Positions 27,282 to 35,087 of a stretch of DNA of 64,000 bases are shown in pieces. Made by a program: the position numbers and the translations under genes. Source of the DNA: Kluyvera ascorbata_C. GTDB lineage: Bacteria > Pseudomonadota > Gammaproteobacteria > Enterobacterales > Enterobacteriaceae. The notes below the pieces were generated by a model. The model worked only from the letters and a program-made list of their open reading frames with translations. It had not been told where the DNA came from and searched no databases. Positions within the stretch are counted from its first letter, which is position 1, and every line of letters begins with the position of its first letter. The stretch spans positions 186,001 through 250,000 of the forward strand of contig NZ_JBIQOI010000006.1 of the NCBI RefSeq assembly GCF_044197065.1, read 5' to 3'.

Positions 27282-27309
27282 TTGCGAAGACCTGATTAGT
27301 GCGTATGAT
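27282..27309 (+). promoter_or_regulatory. guaC promoter
   Basis: TTGCGA (27282-27287), 16-bp spacer, TATGAT (27304-27309); start expected near 27316, about 50 nt before the guaC ATG. A TAAGC/GCTTA dyad lies further upstream at 27188-27205, of unknown meaning. Confidence 0.65.
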
Positions 27310-27365
27310 TGCATTACTGGAGTTGTGCTCTCAATTTAATTGCCATTAACCCCAGGAATTCGCAC

Positions 27366-28409
27366 ATGCGTATCGAAGAAGATCTGAAGTTAGGTTTCAA
27401 AGACGTTCTTATCCGCCCTAAACGCTCTACACTTAAAAGCCGTTCCGATGTTGAACTGGAACGCGAATTCACCTTTAAACATTCAGGACAACGCTGGTCT
27501 GGCGTGCCGATCATTGCTGCGAATATGGACTCCGTGGGCACTTTCGGGATGGCAAAAGCACTGGCCTCTTTCGATATCCTCACCGCCGTACACAAGCACT
27601 ACACCGTTGAACAGTGGAGCGCGTTTGTTCAGGCCGAGTCTGAAGATGTTCTGCGCCACGTGATGGTATCGACCGGTACTTCCGATGCCGATTTTGAAAA
27701 AACGCAGCAGATCCTGAAGCTGCATCCATCACTCAACTTCGTATGCATTGATGTTGCGAATGGTTACTCCGAGCACTTCGTTCAGTTCGTGGCAAAAGCG
27801 CGTGAAGCCTGGCCGACCAAAACCATCTGCGCAGGCAACGTGGTGACGGGTGAAATGTGTGAAGAGCTGATTCTGTCTGGCGCAGATATCGTGAAAGTCG
27901 GTATCGGCCCGGGCTCCGTTTGTACTACCCGCGTGAAAACCGGTGTGGGCTATCCGCAGCTTTCTGCGGTTATCGAATGTGCCGATGCAGCCCATGGCCT
28001 CGGTGGTCAGATTGTCAGCGACGGCGGCTGCACCATGCCGGGCGACGTGGCGAAAGCTTTCGGCGGCGGCGCAGACTTCGTGATGCTTGGCGGTATGCTG
28101 GCCGGTCATGATGAAAGCGGCGGTACCGTAGTAGAAGAAAATGGCGAAAAATTCATGCTGTTCTACGGCATGAGCTCTGAGTCCGCGATGAAGCGTCACG
28201 TTGGCGGCGTTGCTCAGTACCGTGCGGCCGAAGGTAAAACCGTTAAGCTGCCGCTGCGCGGCCCGGTTGATAACACCGCGCGCGATATTCTTGGCGGCCT
28301 GCGCTCTGCCTGCACCTACGTTGGGGCATCGCGCTTAAAAGAGTTGACCAAACGTACGACCTTTATCCGCGTACAGGAACAAGAGAACCGCGTGTTCAAT
28401 AGCCTGTAA
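27366..28409 (+). CDS. guaC: GMP reductase GuaC
   Basis: NADPH-dependent deamination of GMP to IMP in purine salvage. The protein has 347 residues from ATG 27366, equal to E. coli. The longer frame from 27309 is rejected because it starts inside the promoter. The IMPDH/GMPR TIM-barrel features are present: the catalytic loop GIGPGSVCTTRVKTG with Cys186, the phosphate-binding VSDGGCTMPGDVAKA and GGGADFVMLGGMLAG, and the GMP-contact FYGMSSESAMKRH. The gene is monocistronic and ends at a hairpin shared with hofC. Confidence 0.97.
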   Translation: MRIEEDLKLGFKDVLIRPKRSTLKSRSDVELEREFTFKHSGQRWSGVPIIAANMDSVGTFGMAKALASFDILTAVHKHYTVEQWSAFVQAESEDVLRHVMVSTGTSDADFEKTQQILKLHPSLNFVCIDVANGYSEHFVQFVAKAREAWPTKTICAGNVVTGEMCEELILSGADIVKVGIGPGSVCTTRVKTGVGYPQLSAVIECADAAHGLGGQIVSDGGCTMPGDVAKAFGGGADFVMLGGMLAGHDESGGTVVEENGEKFMLFYGMSSESAMKRHVGGVAQYRAAEGKTVKLPLRGPVDNTARDILGGLRSACTYVGASRLKELTKRTTFIRVQEQENRVFNSL

Positions 28410-28416
28410 TTCGCTC

Positions 28417-28441
28417 ACGCTGGCGCACCCTGCGCCAGCGT
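28417..28441. terminator. Shared hairpin between convergent guaC and hofC
   Basis: Perfect 11-bp inverted repeat ACGCTGGCGCA/TGCGCCAGCGT with a CCC loop. The right arm touches the hofC stop codon. Neither strand has a long T run, so termination may be modest. Confidence 0.7.
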
Positions 28442-29643
28442 TATCCCATCCCGCCGCTGATGGCATCGCCCAGATGAAAGATGGGCAGGTACATTGCGAC
28501 CACCAGCGTTCCGATAATCGCCCCGGTCACAATCAACAGCACAGGCTCCAGTAGCGCAGTTAAATTCTCGGCTAAATTCTGCGTGTGCTCGTGATGGTGG
28601 CGAGCCAGATTCTCCAGCATGTTATCCAGTGCGCCAGAAGCCTCACCCGTTCTCACCAACTGTATGCACAATGGTGTAAAGGCGTGGCTGTTTGCCATAG
28701 CCTGCCAGATAGCACTGCCTTGCGTGATGTCCTGGTGAATATTGACCACAATACTTTGCCACCACGAGCAGCTTAGCGTCTCTTCAACGGTTTCTAGCCC
28801 TTGCAGGAAAGCAATGCCCGCGCGTTGCGTGAGCGTCAGCACGGTGAAGATTTGGCTGAGTCTTTGTCTGTGTACCAGCGTGCCCAATACCGGCAGCGAT
28901 AAGAGTATCTTCTGATGAGCATACTGCCAGGGAGGGTGGCGACGCAGTGCCATGCTCACGCCTACAGGCGCCAGTAAGAACGCTAACAGGAGTAAAAACC
29001 ACTGTTCAATAAATGCAGCCGTTGCCATGACGGCGAGTGTCAGGGTGGGAAGCGGGGTGTTAAAGGTGCGATAGATAGCGGTGAATTCGGGTAGGACAAA
29101 GCCGACCATCGCCATGACAACTACTATCGCCAACGCCAGAATAACCAGTGGGTAGCGCAGGGCCTTTTTTACTTTTGCTCTTAGCAGAAGCTCCGCCTTC
29201 TGCTGGCGGGCAAGCTCAAAGCAGCAGTGCTCTAGTTTACCGGTGATTTCGCCAGTGCGAATCATTGCCAGATAGAGCGGGGGAAATGCATGAGGCCACT
29301 GCTGTAGGCCTTCTGAAAGTGAAATGCCCTGTGCTAGCCGCTCGGCAAGCGCGCCCAACAGCGCGCGCCATTGCACAGACGGGTGTTGTTCCGCGAGCAG
29401 GGCCAGCCCCTCGGCAAGGGGGAGCCCTGCTTGCAGTAACGTGGCCAGTTGGCTGATAACCGCGCAGCTGTGCTGCGCCTGCCATAATGCCGTATTGACC
29501 GCGTGGCGTTTGAGCGTAGTGACGGTGAGGTGTTGACGCTCCAGGGCCATCAAGGCTGCGGGTCGATGCGCAGCCCACAGCGTGCCGCTTAGCGTTTCTC
29601 CTTCAGTCGTTAAGCCGTTCCAGTACCAGAGTTGCTCACTCAT
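28441..29643 (-). CDS. hofC: Type IV pilus inner-membrane platform protein HofC
   Basis: PilC/GspF-type polytopic protein, the membrane platform for pilin assembly. The protein has 400 residues from the ATG at 29643 (MSEQLWYWNGLTTEGETL), equal to E. coli. The frame extends five codons further up, but this ATG overlaps the hofB stop and fits the family. There are two GspF-like repeats with HxxELxRTGExxG-type motifs: YLAMIRTGEITGKLEHCCFELARQ and CIQLVRTGEASGALDNMLENLARH (both cited by position only as about 130-150 and 345-365). Three or four hydrophobic spans are visible. It is the third gene of ppdD-hofB-hofC. Confidence 0.93.
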   Translation of the reverse strand: MSEQLWYWNGLTTEGETLSGTLWAAHRPAALMALERQHLTVTTLKRHAVNTALWQAQHSCAVISQLATLLQAGLPLAEGLALLAEQHPSVQWRALLGALAERLAQGISLSEGLQQWPHAFPPLYLAMIRTGEITGKLEHCCFELARQQKAELLLRAKVKKALRYPLVILALAIVVVMAMVGFVLPEFTAIYRTFNTPLPTLTLAVMATAAFIEQWFLLLLAFLLAPVGVSMALRRHPPWQYAHQKILLSLPVLGTLVHRQRLSQIFTVLTLTQRAGIAFLQGLETVEETLSCSWWQSIVVNIHQDITQGSAIWQAMANSHAFTPLCIQLVRTGEASGALDNMLENLARHHHEHTQNLAENLTALLEPVLLIVTGAIIGTLVVAMYLPIFHLGDAISGGMG

Positions 29644-31021
29644 CTTTCGGCATTCCAAGTACGCGGAATAGTTCTTCCTGGGTCGTTAATCCCTGTTCGA
29701 CGGCCAAGCAGCCGCTTTCAAAGAGGGTGTTCATTCCAGCAAGCCTGGCGTGTTGCATGAGGTCTGATGGGGAGCCGCCATTTGCAATGACCTGACGAAT
29801 GGGTGTCGTGACAGGCAGAACTTCAAATAGTGCAAGCCGCCCCTGGTAGCCGTGGTAGCAGTGCGGGCAACCGGGTGTTTTCCAGTGGGGCAATGGACGT
29901 GGCCACAGTGAGGTGGGGAGCACAGATTCGCCCGCCGTTTTCTGGCGGCAGTGCGGGCATAGCTTACGCACCAGCCGCTGTGCGATAACCATGATTAGCG
30001 CAGATGAGACCATCCAGCGTGCGACCCCCATTTGCTCGAGCCGAACTAATGTTTCTACCGTCGAGTTGGTATGCAGCGTTGAGAGCACAAGATGCCCGGT
30101 TTGTGCCGCTTTGATAGCAATCTCAGCCGTTTCGCCGTCGCGGATTTCGCCCACCATGACGATATCCGGATCCTGACGTAAGAGAGAGCGCAGGATACTC
30201 TGGAACGTCAACCCACTCCTGGTGCTGACCTGAGTCTGGTTGAGACCATCCAATGGAATTTCGATAGGGTCTTCCACGCTGCAAATATTCACGTCGGTAT
30301 GGTTACGAGTTTGCAATGCGCTGTAGAGGGTGACGGTTTTCCCGCTGCCCGTTGGGCCGGTCACCAGGAGTAACCCCTGCGGCTGATTCAGGGCGGTTTG
30401 CAGTTGGGCCAGAGCCGTTGACGACATGCCGAGGCGCTGGAGATCCAGCGCCTGTTCAACCTTTTGTAGCAGACGCAGGACCACTTTTTCGCCGTAGCGA
30501 CAGGGTAGCGTTGAGATACGAAAAGAGAGCGGTTTCCCGGCGATATCCACCGTAAATTGTCCATCCTGTGGAAGCCGACGTTCGGCAATATCTAAGTTAC
30601 CGAGTACTTTCAGCCGTGCAATAAGCGGCGTCATGAGCGACAGCGGTATGGTTGGAAGCGCATGCAATACGCCATCTACGCGTAAGCGAATACGCAGATA
30701 GTGTTCCGTTGGCTCAAAATGGATATCAGATGCCCGCTGCGAGAGGGCTTGCTTGAGTAACTGGTCGAGTCGCTCAACCGCGCTGTCATTCTCTTCACGT
30801 ACGGGGTAAGTCACTTTCCGTGCGCTTTGTTCCAGATACTTATCCATTCGTTCCTGGTCCCAGCACTCAATATCGACTCGCTTTTGGGTCGCAAAGCGTA
30901 GCGCTTCCAGAAGCTCGCCCGGTGGCGTACCGACGACGGCGATGTTCAGCTCTCCCTTGTCGTTACTTAGCAGCACGGCATGATGGCGCTGGCACAGCGT
31001 TGATAACTGCTCATGCTTCAT
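29636..31021 (-). CDS. hofB: Type IV pilus assembly ATPase HofB
   Basis: GspE/PilB-type secretion ATPase that powers pilin polymerisation. The protein has 461 residues, equal to E. coli, shorter than typical PilB (about 560) because the N-terminal domain is reduced. Walker A GPTGSGKTVTLYS lies near residues 229-241. The Asp box and Walker B (RQDPDIVMVGEIRDGETA) and the His box (STLHTNSTVET) follow. The four-Cys zinc motif is CPHC...CPHC near 358-391. It starts 14 nt after ppdD and overlaps hofC. Confidence 0.95.
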   Translation of the reverse strand: MKHEQLSTLCQRHHAVLLSNDKGELNIAVVGTPPGELLEALRFATQKRVDIECWDQERMDKYLEQSARKVTYPVREENDSAVERLDQLLKQALSQRASDIHFEPTEHYLRIRLRVDGVLHALPTIPLSLMTPLIARLKVLGNLDIAERRLPQDGQFTVDIAGKPLSFRISTLPCRYGEKVVLRLLQKVEQALDLQRLGMSSTALAQLQTALNQPQGLLLVTGPTGSGKTVTLYSALQTRNHTDVNICSVEDPIEIPLDGLNQTQVSTRSGLTFQSILRSLLRQDPDIVMVGEIRDGETAEIAIKAAQTGHLVLSTLHTNSTVETLVRLEQMGVARWMVSSALIMVIAQRLVRKLCPHCRQKTAGESVLPTSLWPRPLPHWKTPGCPHCYHGYQGRLALFEVLPVTTPIRQVIANGGSPSDLMQHARLAGMNTLFESGCLAVEQGLTTQEELFRVLGMPKDE

Positions 31022-31035
31022 GATGGCGCCTCCCG

Positions 31036-31473
31036 TTATTGCACGTCGAAACGGAAGACATCGTCACATGCCTGCTGTAGTGCGCTGTCATTCTGGATAG
31101 CGCAGGTTCGCTGCCAGCCGGTAATGCCGTTGGCATTATCCCATCCAGGGACCAGCGTGACGCTTAGTCCGTTAAGACTTTCCTGCCCGGTAAGAGCGAC
31201 CGTTCCTTTGGCAATGCTCATCCCCGACACATAGCGGGTTGTCGTGGGAGAAGGTATACCGTTGCTGCCCGCATCGCAGTTATCTACGCCGCCCCTGTCG
31301 ATCGCGCAAAGCTCTACTGCCGTGCGATAGGGAACGAAGGTTTGCAGCATGTCGGTGAGTGCCGCTTTGCGTAGGTAGTTCTGATAGGCCGGTATGCCGA
31401 TGGCGCTGAGAATGGCGATAATGCCGATAACCACCATCAGTTCAATAAGCGTGAAGCCCCGTTGTTTTTCCAT
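31036..31473 (-). CDS. ppdD: Type IV prepilin PpdD
   Basis: Major type IV pilin precursor. The protein has 145 residues (E. coli 146). The class III prepilin leader MEKQRG is cleaved before Phe7, giving FTLIELMVVIGIIAILSAIG with the essential Glu5 of the mature protein. The C-terminal disulfide Cys pair is likely the Cys of TCAIQ and of ACDDVF. It is the first gene of the operon. The prepilin peptidase and other pilus genes are not in this window, so expression and function cannot be judged. Confidence 0.95.
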   Translation of the reverse strand: MEKQRGFTLIELMVVIGIIAILSAIGIPAYQNYLRKAALTDMLQTFVPYRTAVELCAIDRGGVDNCDAGSNGIPSPTTTRYVSGMSIAKGTVALTGQESLNGLSVTLVPGWDNANGITGWQRTCAIQNDSALQQACDDVFRFDVQ

Positions 31474-31510
31474 GATATGCCCCTTGTTGAATCCTGGGGC
31501 TACTGTGTCA

Positions 31511-31528
31511 GAACGCTGAATGGCGTTC
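31511..31528. promoter_or_regulatory. Dyad upstream of ppdD
   Basis: GAACGC-N6-GCGTTC, a perfect 6-6-6 dyad 38 nt upstream of the ppdD start. In E. coli ppdD responds to Sxy and CRP through a CRP-S site; this dyad has the N6 geometry but not the TGCGA/TCGCA half-sites, so it is only a candidate operator. Confidence 0.3.
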
Positions 31529-31613
31529 GAGGCGTGGAAATTGAGATGGGAAAGCGTATTCCACGTTTTTTGATGGTGTTGCAGTGGAACCGAGAGGAAC
31601 TGGAATCAGGATC

Positions 31614-31644
31614 GAAAAAAATGCCCTCGCGTGGGAGGGCATTT
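31614..31644 (-). terminator. Intrinsic terminator of nadC
   Basis: Read on the minus strand: 10-bp stem AAATGCCCTC/GAGGGCATTT with a 6-nt loop, followed by more T residues. It lies 9 nt past the nadC stop. Confidence 0.92.
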
Positions 31645-31652
31645 GCAGGGCG

Positions 31653-32546
31653 TTAGCGGAAACGCATGGAGAGGTCGAGGGCTCTGACGTGTTTGGTCAA
31701 CGCACCGACGGAGATATAGTCCACGCCGGTTTCGGCAAACTCGCGAATGGTATCGAAGGTGACGTTGCCGGAAACTTCCAGCTGTGCCTGACCCTGAGTA
31801 ATTTTCACCGCCTCGCGCATCTGCTCGGTGTCAAAGTTATCGAGCATGATGATATCAGCTCCGGCTTTCAGCGCTTCCGTGAGTTCCTGAAGGCTTTCCA
31901 CTTCGACTTCCACCGGCACATCCGGGTGCAGCCAGAAAGCTTTTTCCACCGCCTGACGTACGGAACCGGAGGCAATAATATGGTTTTCTTTAATCAGAAA
32001 CGCGTCAGAAAGCCCCAGACGGTGGTTCGCGCCACCGCCGCACAATACAGCATATTTCAGCGCGGTGCGCAGGCCCGGCAGCGTTTTGCGGGTATCCAGC
32101 AGTTGGGTATGAGTACCTTCCAGCAGTTCGACATATTTGCGGACTTCGCTGGCGACACCAGAGAGCGTCTGTACGAAGTTCAGCGCGGTGCGTTCACCGG
32201 TCAGCAGGACGCGGGAAGGGCCGTTGATTTCAAAAAGCGGCTGGTCGGCTTTCACCGCGTCGCCGTCGGCGACGTGCCAGGTGAGGGTCACGTCATCGCC
32301 AGCCAACTGAATGAAGACCTCTTCCACCCAGCGTTTGCCACAAAATACGCCGTCTTCACGGGTGATAACTACGGCGTGTGAATGGCTGTTTTCTGGCAGC
32401 AGTTGTGCGGTAATATCATTATGGGCATCAACTTCTCCTCCCAGGTCTTCACGCAGCGCCTGGGCGACCGCGTTGGGAATGTCGAGGTTGATACGTTCAA
32501 GTAGCGCGTCACGTCGATGGTCTGAGTTATAACGGCGAGGCGGCAT
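31653..32546 (-). CDS. nadC: Nicotinate-nucleotide pyrophosphorylase (carboxylating) NadC
   Basis: Quinolinate phosphoribosyltransferase: quinolinate plus PRPP gives nicotinate mononucleotide in de novo NAD synthesis. The protein has 297 residues from the ATG at 32546 (MPPRRYNSDHRRD), equal to E. coli. The frame is open to 32732 but that part lies across the ampD promoter and start. Substrate-binding motifs are TRKTLPGLR (near 138-146), GGGANHRLGLSDAFLIKENH, VEVEVESL and IMLDNF (near 220), and the C-terminal SVGALTKH. It is divergent from ampD, with a 98-bp shared promoter region. Confidence 0.96.
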   Translation of the reverse strand: MPPRRYNSDHRRDALLERINLDIPNAVAQALREDLGGEVDAHNDITAQLLPENSHSHAVVITREDGVFCGKRWVEEVFIQLAGDDVTLTWHVADGDAVKADQPLFEINGPSRVLLTGERTALNFVQTLSGVASEVRKYVELLEGTHTQLLDTRKTLPGLRTALKYAVLCGGGANHRLGLSDAFLIKENHIIASGSVRQAVEKAFWLHPDVPVEVEVESLQELTEALKAGADIIMLDNFDTEQMREAVKITQGQAQLEVSGNVTFDTIREFAETGVDYISVGALTKHVRALDLSMRFR

Positions 32547-32644
32547 AATAAAGCTCCAAATTGGTAACGATGCGAAAGTTTGAAACATGCTACTCTGAAC
32601 CGACCGGCATAACCATATATAAGCCGTATATAAGGAGTTCCTCA

Positions 32645-33193
32645 ATGCAGTTAGATAAGGGCTGGCTGGTGGGCGTTCGGCACGTGCCATCTCCACACCA
32701 TGATGGCCGCCCGGAGGGTGAAGCACCTTCACTGCTGGTTGTGCATAATATTAGTCTGCCGCCTGGCCAGTTTGGCGGCCCGTGGATAGACGCGCTGTTT
32801 ACCGGCACGATTGATCCTGATGCCGATCCATTCTTTGCCGAAATCGCCCATTTGCGCGTTTCTGCCCACTGTTTGATTCGCCGGGATGGCGAAATTGTGC
32901 AGTACGTTCCTTTTGATAAGCGCGCCTGGCATGCTGGAGTCTCCTCCTATCATGGCCGCGAGCGCTGCAATGATTTTTCTATCGGCATTGAGCTTGAAGG
33001 TACCGATACGCTGGCCTATACCGATGAACAGTACCAGCAACTGGCGGCGTTAACCCAGTTGCTCATTCACGAGTATCCCGCGATTGCCGACAATATGGCC
33101 GGCCACTGTGATATTGCGCCCGTGCGTAAAACTGACCCCGGCCCGGCGTTTGACTGGTCCCGTTTTCGTGCCCTGGTCACCCCCGTCGAATAA
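32645..33193 (+). CDS. ampD: 1,6-anhydro-MurNAc-L-alanine amidase AmpD
   Basis: Cytoplasmic zinc amidase that recycles anhydro-muropeptides. Its loss raises AmpR-activating muropeptides, so it controls inducible ampC where present; ampC/ampR are not in this window. The protein has 182 residues from ATG 32645. Zinc ligands are the His of VVHNIS (near 33), the His of GHCDIAP (near 153) and the Asp of RKTDPGPAFDW (near 163). The frame is complete with all ligands. ampE follows after 9 nt. Confidence 0.96.
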   Translation: MQLDKGWLVGVRHVPSPHHDGRPEGEAPSLLVVHNISLPPGQFGGPWIDALFTGTIDPDADPFFAEIAHLRVSAHCLIRRDGEIVQYVPFDKRAWHAGVSSYHGRERCNDFSIGIELEGTDTLAYTDEQYQQLAALTQLLIHEYPAIADNMAGHCDIAPVRKTDPGPAFDWSRFRALVTPVE

Positions 33194-33202
33194 GGAGATG
33201 AC

Positions 33203-34057
33203 ATGACGCTGTTTACCACACTTCTGGTTTTATTTGCGGAGCGGCTGTTTAAGCTTGGCGAGCACTGGCAGCTCGATCACCGTCTGGAGACGCTGTTCCG
33301 GCGTGTGAAGCACTATTCCATGGCAGGAACGCTGGTGATGACCCTCGTTGCGATGGCGATCGTGGGAATTATCCAGCGTGTGCTGGAAGGCGTGCTGTTT
33401 AACGTTCCATTATTATTGTTCTGGATTGCGCTGGGTCTGCTGTGTATTGGCGCAGGCCGCGTGCGGATGCACTATCACGCGTATCTTAAAGCGGCATCTC
33501 GTGATGATGCCCATGCGCGTGAAGCGATGGCCAGCGAGCTGACGATGATCCACGGGGTACCGGCGGGATGCGATGAGCGTGAATTCCTGCGTGAGCTGCA
33601 AAATGCGCTGCTGTGGATTAACTATCGCTACTATCTGGCCCCGCTTTTCTGGTTTGTGGTGGGCGGCTCATGGGGGCCGGTCGCGCTGATTGGATACGCA
33701 TTCTTACGTTCCTGGCAGTCCTGGTTGGCGCGTTACCAGACGCCGCATCAGCGTTTGCAGTCGGGTATTGATGCCATTCTACACGTGGTGGACTGGGTTC
33801 CGGTTCGCCTGGTGGGTGTGGTCTACGCGCTGGTTGGTCACGGTGAAAAAGCGCTTCCAGCGTGGTTTGCCTCGTTGGGAGACCGCCATTCTTCGCAGTA
33901 TCAGGTGCTGACCCATCTGGCGCAGTATTCGCTCGCGCGCGAGCCGCACGTGGATAAGGTAGCAACGCCAAAGGCGGCGGTGTCGATGGCGAAGAAGACG
34001 TCGTATGCGGTGGTGGTGGTGATGGCGCTGCTGACGATTTATGGGACGTTGGTGTAG
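33203..34057 (+). CDS. ampE: Inner-membrane protein AmpE
   Basis: Polytopic inner-membrane protein co-transcribed with ampD. Its exact role is unclear; it has been proposed to be a sensor in beta-lactamase induction. The protein has 284 residues, equal to E. coli. Hydrophobic segments are at about 1-14, 40-80, 140-165 and the C-terminal 265-284 (SYAVVVVMALLTIYGTLV). The soluble loop carries HYHAYLKAASRDDAHAREAM. ATG follows a GGAG ribosome binding site 9 nt after ampD. A REP element follows. Confidence 0.94.
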   Translation: MTLFTTLLVLFAERLFKLGEHWQLDHRLETLFRRVKHYSMAGTLVMTLVAMAIVGIIQRVLEGVLFNVPLLLFWIALGLLCIGAGRVRMHYHAYLKAASRDDAHAREAMASELTMIHGVPAGCDEREFLRELQNALLWINYRYYLAPLFWFVVGGSWGPVALIGYAFLRSWQSWLARYQTPHQRLQSGIDAILHVVDWVPVRLVGVVYALVGHGEKALPAWFASLGDRHSSQYQVLTHLAQYSLAREPHVDKVATPKAAVSMAKKTSYAVVVVMALLTIYGTLV

Positions 34058-34060
34058 TTT

Positions 34061-34130
34061 GTTGCCGGATGGCGCTGCGCTTATCTGGCCTACGATATTG
34101 TAGGCCCGGTAAGCGCAGTGCCACCGGGCA
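34061..34130. repeat. REP/BIME element after ampE
   Basis: GTTGCCGGATGGCGCTGCGC...TTATCTGGCCTAC is followed by TGTAGGCCCGGTAAGCGCAG...CCACCGGGC, that is, two REP units facing each other. It lies between convergent ampE and the GH43 gene. Confidence 0.82.
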
Positions 34131-34136
34131 AAAGGG

Positions 34137-35087
34137 TTAAAGCGTATCTGCTGGTGGAATACCGAAATCAGGCATCCCATCCTCTTTCCAGCGCACGGTC
34201 TTCAGGCGCGTATGGCGATTCGGGTCGTACAGCGGGTCGCCTTCAATCTCCGTATAATTCCTCGCGTGATAGACCAGCACATCTTCCCCTTCGGGAGTTT
34301 GCGTAAAGCTGTTATGCCCCGGCCCATACTGGCGATTCTCATAGCTGGTGGTGAAGACCGGCTGCGGGGATTTATGCCAGTTGGCAGGCTCCGTCATGTC
34401 GGCATCTTTATCAATCCACAGCAGGCCCATGCAGTAGTTTTCGTCGGTCGCACTGGCGGAGTAGCTGATAAAGAGGCGATCGTCGTGTACCAGCACGGCG
34501 GGGCCTTCGTTGACCAGAAAACCCCGGCACTCCCAGTCAAATTCCGGCTTACTGAGCAGCACCGGCTCGCCTTTAATGGTCCACGGGTTTTCTAGCTCAG
34601 CCAGATAGAGGTTGGAGTTACCGGCGATGTCCGGTGATTTCTGCGCCCAGAGATACCACTGTTTGCCCTGGTGCTGAAAAGTGGTGGCATCCAGACAGAA
34701 GGTATCAAACGGCGTTTTGACCTGGCCTTTCTCTACCCATGTGCCGGTTAACGGATCGGTATCGCTACATTCAAGCGCGAACATGCGGTGTTGAAACATC
34801 CCTAGTTTATCAAGCGCCTGGGTGTGCGCCGCGGCGAAGTAGATATACCATTTGCCATTGATCGCGTGCAGTTCGGGGGCCCAGATGAGATTGCTCATCG
34901 GCCCGGTCTCTGGTTTGCGCCAGACGACGACTGGCGTCGCCGTTCGCAGTCCGTCCAGGCTATCGGCGCGGCGAATCTCCAGTCGGTCATATTCCGGTAC
35001 GGAGGCAATAAAGTAATACTCTCCCTGATGGCGCAGGATAAACGGGTCTGCGCGCTGCTCAATAAAGGGATTCGGCCAGTTCTTCAT
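34137..35087 (-). CDS. Glycoside hydrolase family 43 (probable arabinofuranosidase/xylosidase)
   Basis: Predicted cytoplasmic exo-acting glycosidase; it has no signal peptide. The protein has 316 residues in a single GH43 five-bladed propeller. The expected catalytic residues are visible: general base Asp in RADPFIL (near 14), the pKa-modulating Asp in FCLDATTF (near 134) and the general acid Glu in VNEGPAVL (near 193). The sequence style (DPFIL-GEYYFIASVPEYD) resembles exo-arabinofuranosidase-type members, but the substrate cannot be fixed from sequence. Its ATG overlaps the stop of the upstream symporter (TGATG), so it likely acts on what that symporter imports. It is absent between ampE and aroP in E. 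coli K-12. Confidence 0.85.
   Translation of the reverse strand: MKNWPNPFIEQRADPFILRHQGEYYFIASVPEYDRLEIRRADSLDGLRTATPVVVWRKPETGPMSNLIWAPELHAINGKWYIYFAAAHTQALDKLGMFQHRMFALECSDTDPLTGTWVEKGQVKTPFDTFCLDATTFQHQGKQWYLWAQKSPDIAGNSNLYLAELENPWTIKGEPVLLSKPEFDWECRGFLVNEGPAVLVHDDRLFISYSASATDENYCMGLLWIDKDADMTEPANWHKSPQPVFTTSYENRQYGPGHNSFTQTPEGEDVLVYHARNYTEIEGDPLYDPNRHTRLKTVRWKEDGMPDFGIPPADTL

Noticed and set aside
32547..32732. N-terminal extension of nadC to 32732
   Set aside because: It would run through the ampD start and the shared promoter; the ATG at 32546 gives the family length and N-terminus.
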